Source of the DNA: Oscillospiraceae bacterium
GTDB lineage: Bacteria > Bacillota > Clostridia > Oscillospirales > Ruminococcaceae
Length of the DNA stretch: 14,397 bases
Assembly: GCA_022511485.1 (NCBI GenBank)
Contig: JAFLUJ010000310.1
Location: 1 to 14,397, forward strand
Direction: 5' to 3'
How positions within the stretch are numbered: the stretch's first letter is position 1; every line of letters starts with the position of its first letter. This document shows, piece after piece, positions 6,505-11,306 of this stretch. The position numbers and the translations under genes are program-made. The notes under the pieces are model-generated. The model was not told where the DNA came from and made no database searches. It saw only the letters and a list, made by a program, of their open reading frames with translations.

Positions 6505-6701
6505 ATGAGAATTGAAGCCTGCGAAAAGCGTGAAAACTTTTTCCTGCTCAAATCAAAATTAAAAACAGCCGGACAATGCAGGATGTCAGGCAACCCGAAT
6601 ATATCTTTGAGATGAAGCAAGAATCAGACTTCATGAGAAATACAACAATGCATAAATATAAATTTAATGGAGTTGATAACCTTGACCAAAGAAAAAATTG
6701 A
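6505..6701 (+). pseudogene. Two overlapping small ORFs, probable decayed or frameshifted gene
   Basis: Behind a good promoter and a GGAGGA site, an ATG at 6505 opens a 36-codon frame (MRIEACEKRENFF...) that stops at 6615. Another frame, entered by a -1 shift near the T-run at 6538-6542, stays open to 6701 and reads more like protein (IKIKNSRTMQDVRQPEYIFE, then MKQESDFMRNTT). Joined, they would give about 65 residues of a small unknown protein. I do not recognise it. Either a frameshift has broken a small gene, or only the 36-residue peptide is made, acting as a leader for DUF896. The junction lacks a proper slippery heptamer (only five Ts), so programmed frameshifting is unlikely. Confidence 0.35.
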
Positions 6702-6867
6702 TAGAATAAATGAACTTGCAAGAAAATCCCGCACCCCGGAGGGACTTTCCGAAGAGGAAAAAGCCGAGCAGGCAGCCCTGCGTCAGGAGTACCGGGATTC
6801 CGTAAAAGCAAATCTCATCGGTCAGCTTGAAAATATCGAAATCGTTGACCCGAACAAAAAGCAATGA
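6682..6867 (+). CDS. DUF896 / YnzC-family small protein
   Basis: A 61-residue protein of the DUF896 (YnzC) family, short helical-hairpin proteins common in Firmicutes; the Bacillus members are linked to the SOS operon but their role is unknown. The family core is clear: KEKIDRINELARKSRTPEGL, then SEEEKAEQAALRQEYRDS and the end NIEIVDPNKK. I chose the TTG at 6682 because GGAG lies 9 nt upstream and because the family has only about four residues before the KIxRINEL motif. An in-frame ATG at 6667 (adding five residues) has no ribosome site but remains possible. Its stop lies 17 nt before the nspC start, so the two are probably co-transcribed from the 6444-6473 promoter. Confidence 0.85.
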   Translation: MTKEKIDRINELARKSRTPEGLSEEEKAEQAALRQEYRDSVKANLIGQLENIEIVDPNKKQ

Positions 6868-6884
6868 CGAAAGGAGCTGCACCC

Positions 6885-8024
6885 ATGCTTAATTTTGACA
6901 TATCCGCCCTGCCCACGCCCTGCTACGTGGTGGACGAAAAGCTGCTGAAAAAAAATCTGGAGATACTTGCGTCCGTCCGCGAAAGGACAGGCTGCAGGAT
7001 ACTCCTTGCCCAGAAGGCGTTCTCCATGTACAGCACTTATCCGCTCATCAGCAAGTACCTTGACGGAACTACCGCAAGCGGTCTTTTTGAAGTAAGACTT
7101 GGCAAAGAGGAAATGCCGGACAGGGAAACTCATGTATACTCTCCCGCATACAGCGAAAAGGAGTTCGGAGAGATCGTATCTGTTGCCGATCATATTGTTT
7201 TTAACAGCTTTCGGCAGTTTGAACGGTTCTCCCGCTTTATAAAGGAAAGCGAACGGGACATTGAGGTCGGTATAAGAATGAATCCGGAATACTCGGAGAT
7301 AGAAACGGATATATACAATCCCTGCTTTGAAAATTCCCGTCTTGGAACAGTTCTGTCAGAGTTTCCGGACAAGCTTCCCGATGGCATAAGCGGACTGCAT
7401 TTCCACACAATGTGCGAGCAGGGAGCGGACGTTCTTGAACGCACCGTCAAGGTTGTGGAGGAACGGTTCGGAAAGTACCTTCCCGGTCTGAAATGGCTGA
7501 ATTTCGGAGGTGGACACCATATCACCCGTGATGATTACGATGTGGAAAAACTTGTGGATGTCGTAAACTACATCCAGAACAAGTACGGACTTACAGTCTA
7601 TCTCGAACCGGGAGAGGCGGTGGCTCTTAACGCAGGATTTCTGGTCTCGGAAGTCCTTGATACAATGAAAAACAGCATGGACATTGCCATACTTGACACC
7701 TCCGCTGCCTGTCATATGCCGGACGTCCTTGAAATGCCCTACCGTCCCAATATTATCGGAGCAGGTATGCCGGGAGAAAAGCCATACACATACCGTTTCG
7801 GAGGACCTACCTGTCTTGCCGGTGACATAATCGGGGAGTACTCCTTCGACCAACCTCTGAAAACAGGGGACAGGCTTGTTTTCTGCGACATGGCTATCTA
7901 TTCCATGGTAAAGAACAATACATTTAACGGTATGCCTCTCCCCTCCATCGTTTACTGCAATGAACAGGGAGAGTGTACTATCGTCAAAAGCTTCGGATAT
8001 GAGGACTTTAAAAGCAGGTTGTAA
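6885..8024 (+). CDS. nspC: Carboxynorspermidine/carboxyspermidine decarboxylase
   Basis: A 379-residue PLP-dependent fold III (alanine-racemase-like barrel) decarboxylase. It removes CO2 from carboxynorspermidine or carboxyspermidine, the last step of the alternative, aspartate-semialdehyde-based route to (nor)spermidine. Visible: the opening LPTPCYVVDEKLL, the PLP lysine K44 in LLAQKAFSMYSTYPL, the HFHTMCEQ strand (about 172-179), the phosphate-binding NFGGGHHITRDDY (about 206-218), YLEPGEAV (about 239-246), DTSAACHMPDVLEMPYRP and FGGPTCLAGDIIGEY (about 305-319). Length is normal. The ATG at 6885 has AAGGAG 8 nt upstream; an earlier ATG at 6864 overlapping the DUF896 stop has none. The partner dehydrogenase (LYS1-like), often adjacent in other genomes, is not in this window. 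Confidence 0.93.
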   Translation: MLNFDISALPTPCYVVDEKLLKKNLEILASVRERTGCRILLAQKAFSMYSTYPLISKYLDGTTASGLFEVRLGKEEMPDRETHVYSPAYSEKEFGEIVSVADHIVFNSFRQFERFSRFIKESERDIEVGIRMNPEYSEIETDIYNPCFENSRLGTVLSEFPDKLPDGISGLHFHTMCEQGADVLERTVKVVEERFGKYLPGLKWLNFGGGHHITRDDYDVEKLVDVVNYIQNKYGLTVYLEPGEAVALNAGFLVSEVLDTMKNSMDIAILDTSAACHMPDVLEMPYRPNIIGAGMPGEKPYTYRFGGPTCLAGDIIGEYSFDQPLKTGDRLVFCDMAIYSMVKNNTFNGMPLPSIVYCNEQGECTIVKSFGYEDFKSRL

Positions 8025-8041
8025 ATTATCATATAAAACAC

Positions 8042-8070
8042 TTGCTTTTTCGACAAAAGGATAGTATAAT
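8042..8070 (+). promoter_or_regulatory. pyrG promoter
   Basis: TTGCTT (8042-8047), exactly 17 nt, TATAAT (8065-8070), 33 nt before the pyrG ATG. The start near 8077 leaves a leader of only about 26 nt. There is therefore no room for the G-rich start plus terminator used by the CTP-sensing attenuator of Bacillus pyrG. Confidence 0.75.
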
Positions 8071-8102
8071 AGAAATAATATTGTTTAATTGGAGGAAATG
8101 CT

Positions 8103-9713
8103 ATGCCGATAAAATATATTTTCGTCACAGGAGGAGTTGTTTCGGGTCTGGGCAAGGGAATCACTGCCGCTTCTCTGGGACGTCTGCTTAAAGCAAGGGG
8201 TTATCGTGTAACGCTCCAGAAGTTTGACCCATACATCAATCTTGATCCGGGAACTATGTCTCCCTATCAGCACGGCGAGGTTTTTGTCACCGACGACGGT
8301 GCAGAAACTGACCTTGACCTTGGACATTATGAGCGTTTCGTTGACGAAAATCTGTCGGTAAACTCCAATGTGACCACCGGTAAAATTTACTGGAATGTCC
8401 TTACCAAGGAACGCCGGGGAGATTATCTGGGAGGTACAGTTCAGGTAGTTCCTCACATCACAAACGAAATAAAGGAACGTGTCTACAAGGTGGGCAAGGA
8501 AACCAATACCGACATCGTTATCACCGAGATCGGCGGCACTGTGGGAGACATTGAATCCACACCCTTCCTTGAAGCTATCCGTCAGGTGGTTACGGAAGTC
8601 GGCAGAGAAAATGCCATTTATATTCACGTGACCTTAGTTCCCTACATAGCAGGCTCTGAAGAGCTTAAATCCAAGCCTACACAGCACTCCACAAAGGAGC
8701 TGCTTTCCATCGGTATCCAGCCGAATATAATAGTATGCCGTTCCGAAAAGGAACTTCCCGAGGATATGCGCAGCAAGATCGCTTTGTTCTGTAATGTCAG
8801 AAGCAGCGATGTTATCCAGAATCTTACTGCTCCTTCTCTTTATGAAGTCCCTCTGTGGCTTGAAAAGGAAGGTCTTGCAGATGTTGTCTGCCACCATCTG
8901 GGTCTTGAAAACAGGAAGCCAGATCTTGAAGAATGGACTGAAATGGTGAATCGTGCCAAGTCTGCAAACAAAAAGGTCACCATCGGACTTGTGGGCAAGT
9001 ATGTTGTTCTTCACGATGCCTATCTCTCTGTTGCGGAAGCTCTCAGACATGGCGGCATAAATAATGATGCAGAAGTAGATATAAAATGGATAAACTCCGA
9101 GGAGATCACCGGTCGTAATGCAGCGGAAATGCTGGAGGGCTGCGATGGTATCATCGTTCCCGGAGGCTTCGGCGACCGCGGTATCGAGGGCATGATAGAA
9201 TCTGTAAGATATGCCAGAGAAAACCGGATACCCTTTTTCGGGATATGTCTTGGTATGCAGATGGCAGTTATCGAATACGCAAGAAATGTACTGGGACTGG
9301 ACGGCGCAAACTCCACCGAGTTCGGAGACACACAATATCCCGTCATCGACATTATGGAGGATCAGAAAACTATTACCGAAAAGGGCGGCACAATGCGTCT
9401 CGGACTGTATCCCTGCAAGCTGACGGAGGATACGATCTCTGCACGGGTATACGGAGAGCCTCTTATTTACGAGAGGCACCGTCACCGCTGGGAGTTCAAC
9501 AATGCTTTCCGTTCACAGCTTCGTGACGGAGGTCTGACCATTGCGGGTATCTCTCCTGACGAACGTCTGGTGGAGATCGTGGAGATCAAGGATCACCCAT
9601 GGTTTGTGGGAGTTCAGTTCCACCCGGAATTCAAGTCCAGACCAAACAAGCCTCAGAAGCTTTTCGCCGACTTTATCCGGGCATCGGTTGAAAAAAAGGA
9701 ACAAGGGAAATAA
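8103..9713 (+). CDS. pyrG: CTP synthase (glutamine-hydrolysing)
   Basis: A 536-residue cytosolic enzyme that converts UTP, ATP and glutamine to CTP, the last step of pyrimidine nucleotide synthesis. The N-terminal amidoligase domain starts with IFVTGGVVSGLGKGITAASL (ATP loop) and includes KFDPYINLDPGTMSPYQHGE. The C-terminal class I glutamine amidotransferase begins around residue 291 and shows GGFGDRGIEGM, the nucleophile C382 in GICLGMQMA, RHRWEFNN, and H507/E509 in VQFHPEFKSRP. All catalytic residues expected are present and length is normal. The ATG at 8103 follows GGAGGA by about 7 nt. It has its own promoter and terminator, so it is probably a single-gene unit. Confidence 0.98.
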   Translation: MPIKYIFVTGGVVSGLGKGITAASLGRLLKARGYRVTLQKFDPYINLDPGTMSPYQHGEVFVTDDGAETDLDLGHYERFVDENLSVNSNVTTGKIYWNVLTKERRGDYLGGTVQVVPHITNEIKERVYKVGKETNTDIVITEIGGTVGDIESTPFLEAIRQVVTEVGRENAIYIHVTLVPYIAGSEELKSKPTQHSTKELLSIGIQPNIIVCRSEKELPEDMRSKIALFCNVRSSDVIQNLTAPSLYEVPLWLEKEGLADVVCHHLGLENRKPDLEEWTEMVNRAKSANKKVTIGLVGKYVVLHDAYLSVAEALRHGGINNDAEVDIKWINSEEITGRNAAEMLEGCDGIIVPGGFGDRGIEGMIESVRYARENRIPFFGICLGMQMAVIEYARNVLGLDGANSTEFGDTQYPVIDIMEDQKTITEKGGTMRLGLYPCKLTEDTISARVYGEPLIYERHRHRWEFNNAFRSQLRDGGLTIAGISPDERLVEIVEIKDHPWFVGVQFHPEFKSRPNKPQKLFADFIRASVEKKEQGK

Positions 9714-9720
9714 TCTTCTT

Positions 9721-9755
9721 AAAGCAGGACAAGGCTTGAGTTTGTTCTGCTTTTT
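9721..9755 (+). terminator. Intrinsic terminator after pyrG
   Basis: AAAGCAGGACAA (9721-9732) pairs with TTGTTCTGCTTT (9742-9753), twelve pairs with one G-U and a 9-nt loop, running into a T5 tract. It lies 7 nt after the pyrG stop. Confidence 0.85.
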
Positions 9756-9806
9756 CCATATATTAGGATAATGCATATTTTTTGAATAATACTGACAGTA
9801 AATCAG

Positions 9807-9920
9807 TTTTCCACATAATTTTTTCTTAGGGTATGTCCAAACAACTTACTTTTACACCTTTTCCACATACTTTTCCACAGCTTTTGTGAAATGTTTAAGC
9901 TTTCCACATAGTTTTCCACC
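9807..9920 (+). repeat. Cluster of five DnaA-box-like repeats
   Basis: Five same-strand copies of TTTTCCACA or one-base variants lie in 114 bp: 9807-9815, 9859-9867 and 9871-9879 (all TTTTCCACA), 9900-9908 (CTTTCCACA) and 9912-9920 (TTTTCCACC). The DnaA box consensus is TTATCCACA, so each exact copy differs by one base. The last four form two pairs with identical 12-nt spacing, each pair reading CCACATAnTTTTCCAC. The rest of the pyrG-10018 gap is AT-rich with no other gene. It could be a DnaA-binding cluster or another repeated protein-binding site. dnaA and dnaN are not in view, so I do not call it the origin. Confidence 0.65.
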
Positions 9921-10017
9921 ATTTTTAAATTACAAATGGTATAGATTTACTCCAAACAGGCTATAATACTAAAGACGGGAAATTGTATCAAAAGTGTTGA
10001 AAGGGTGTTAAATAATT

Positions 10018-10275
10018 ATGATAAAAGGTGTAAATAAAAGGGTCGTTGAAATAATATGTATGGACAATGAATATTTTGAAAAGGCGGTGCTTTACGTCAA
10101 GTCGGATAAGCCTGATGTTCCCTCTGCACGTCTGGAAACAGAGGCAAGGATGTTTATGGAGGGTATCACACCGGTAAGACGTCAGGAAGCCATACCGCTG
10201 TGGCTTAAGCTCTCTGTAGCCGCTGCTCTGACGGTGCTGCTCATCCTGGTAGTTTACCTGATAATTTTTATGTAA
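10018..10275 (+). CDS. Small tail-anchored membrane protein of unknown function
   Basis: An 85-residue protein. The N-terminal 60 residues are soluble and charged (MIKGVNKRVVEIICMDNEYF ... YVKSDKPDVPSARLETEARM). The C-terminus is one strongly hydrophobic segment (about 62-84, LWLKLSVAAALTVLLILVVY onward) that ends the protein, so it should be anchored with its N-terminus in the cytoplasm. I recognise no domain; it resembles short conserved proteins of Ruminococcus-type genomes in style, but that is an impression. A weak GAAAGGGTG ribosome site lies about 10 nt before the ATG. It sits between the DnaA-box cluster and the rlmB leader and is followed by its own terminator. No clear promoter was found immediately upstream. 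Confidence 0.7.
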   Translation: MIKGVNKRVVEIICMDNEYFEKAVLYVKSDKPDVPSARLETEARMFMEGITPVRRQEAIPLWLKLSVAAALTVLLILVVYLIIFM

Positions 10276-10295
10276 TAATATAACAATAAAAATTT

Positions 10296-10327
10296 ACACA
10301 AAAATTTTGTAATTTTCTTGTGTTTTT
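10296..10327 (+). terminator. AT-rich terminator after the small membrane protein gene
   Basis: ACACAA (10296-10301) pairs with TTGTGT (10318-10323), with further AAATT/AATTT pairing inside and a TTGT loop, followed by a T-run. The stem is AT-rich, so it may be leaky. Its right arm doubles as the -35 hexamer of the next promoter. Confidence 0.55.
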
Positions 10328-10346
10328 ATACGTAATGTGGTATAAT
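10318..10346 (+). promoter_or_regulatory. Promoter for rlmB and the downstream membrane protein
   Basis: TTGTGT (10318-10323), 17 nt, TATAAT (10341-10346), with TG one base ahead of the -10 (extended -10, TGGTATAAT). The start near 10353 gives a leader of about 120 nt that holds the structured region 10363-10461. Confidence 0.6.
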
Positions 10347-10362
10347 TAATTATATATATTTG

Positions 10363-10461
10363 AAAATCTGCGATTTTTAAACTACGGGTTTTGTTTTCCT
10401 CGCTGCCTGCTCAATAATTGAGCGCCGGAATTTTGCCGGTACAAAACCACGAAACATCGTG
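10363..10461 (+). ncRNA. Structured 5' leader of rlmB, possible cis-regulatory RNA
   Basis: The leader can fold into several perfect elements. They are hairpin AAAATC/GATTTT (10363-10377, loop TGC); an 8-bp closing stem GGTTTTGT (10387-10394) with ACAAAACC (10441-10448); inside it a GCTCAA/TTGAGC hairpin (10409-10423, loop TAA) and a CCGG/CCGG hairpin (10425-10439); and a CACGA/TCGTG hairpin (10448-10461) directly before the AGGAGG ribosome site. I recognise no known riboswitch class. It could regulate rlmB, or be a member of the same palindromic element type as 4171-4327, since both carry triloop hairpins and share AAAATCnnnGATTTT. Confidence 0.45.
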
Positions 10462-10474
10462 ATAGGAGGAAATT

Positions 10475-11266
10475 ATGCCATATAACAACAATGATAAAAA
10501 GCCGGGAAAGTCTCCCGGAAAAAGATACGAACAGGAGGAAACCGCCTCCTTTATTCCCGGAAGAAATCCCGTCATTGAGGCTCTGAAATCAGGCAGAAGC
10601 ATAAACACCATCTTTATAAGCGGTGAGGGCGGAAGTCTGGGACTTATCTGCAAAATGGCAAAGGAAAAGGGCATAGTAATAAAGCAGGTCTCGGACAGCA
10701 AGCTGTCCGCTATGTCGGGAGGAGCTTCCCATCAGGGAGTTATCGCAAGCTGTGCCTGCGCTGAATACTCCACGGTGGAGGATATTCTGGCGATCTCTGC
10801 GAAAAAAGGAAGTAAACCGTTCATAATAATATGTGATGAGATAGAAGATCCCCATAATCTTGGGGCGATAATACGTACCGCCGAGGCTGCGGGAGCTGAC
10901 GGGATAATAATTCCGAAACGCAGGAGCGCTGCGCTTACCGAAACGGTCTACAAGACCTCAGCGGGGGCGGCAAGCTGGCTTCCTGTGGCAAGGGTAGCGA
11001 ATATTCCCTCGGCAATAGATACCCTGAAAGAAAACGGGGTATGGATATACGGAACAGACGCATCGGGTGAGGATTACACCTCTGCCGATCTTCGGGGAAG
11101 CATAGGGCTGGTCATAGGCTCTGAGGGCTTCGGAATAGGCAGGCTGGTAAGGGAAAAATGTGATTTCCTTCTGAGACTGCCGATGTGCGGAAAAATAACC
11201 TCCCTTAACGCCTCTGTGGCGGCGGGAATTTTTATGTATGAGGCTGTAAGGCAAAGAAAAGCATAA
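10475..11266 (+). CDS. rlmB: SpoU-family 23S rRNA 2'-O-ribose methyltransferase (RlmB/TrmH type)
   Basis: A 263-residue SAM-dependent methyltransferase with the knotted SPOUT fold. An N-terminal substrate-binding domain (about 25-100, with IPGRNPVIEALKSG) is followed by the catalytic domain. Motif 1 DPHNLGAIIRTAEAAG (125-140) carries N128 and the catalytic R134; motif 2 is GLVIGSEGFGIGRL (211-224); motif 3 is LPMCGKITSLNASVAAGIF (235-253). This layout matches RlmB, which methylates a guanosine ribose (G2251 in E. coli) in the peptidyl-transferase centre; in Gram-positive bacteria related proteins may target other rRNA or tRNA sites, so the exact target is inferred. The ATG at 10475 follows AGGAGG by about 5 nt. 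The next gene starts 40 nt downstream and is likely co-transcribed. Confidence 0.88.
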   Translation: MPYNNNDKKPGKSPGKRYEQEETASFIPGRNPVIEALKSGRSINTIFISGEGGSLGLICKMAKEKGIVIKQVSDSKLSAMSGGASHQGVIASCACAEYSTVEDILAISAKKGSKPFIIICDEIEDPHNLGAIIRTAEAAGADGIIIPKRRSAALTETVYKTSAGAASWLPVARVANIPSAIDTLKENGVWIYGTDASGEDYTSADLRGSIGLVIGSEGFGIGRLVREKCDFLLRLPMCGKITSLNASVAAGIFMYEAVRQRKA

Positions 11267-11281
11267 GGGCCTCGCTCTTAT
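11263..11281 (+). repeat. Triloop hairpin over the rlmB stop codon
   Basis: ATAAGGGC (11263-11270) pairs with GCTCTTAT (11274-11281), eight pairs with one G-U and a 3-nt loop. It includes the rlmB stop codon and ends 14 nt before the ribosome site of the next gene. No T-run follows, so it is not a full terminator; it may slow or process the transcript. Confidence 0.4.
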
Positions 11282-11306
11282 TGAAATATTGAAAGGAGAG
11301 CTGGAT

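Noticed and set aside
6531..6545. Programmed -1 frameshift site
   Set aside because: The run is CTTTTTC, not an X XXY YYZ heptamer, and no strong downstream stem or pseudoknot was seen.
8085..9485. Two long minus-strand ORFs (180 and 283 codons)
   Set aside because: Both are antisense to pyrG, which has intact catalytic residues throughout.
9714..10017. Chromosomal origin of replication
   Set aside because: DnaA-like boxes are present, but dnaA, dnaN and rpmH are not in view and no clear unwinding region with DnaA-trios was identified; only a box cluster can be supported.
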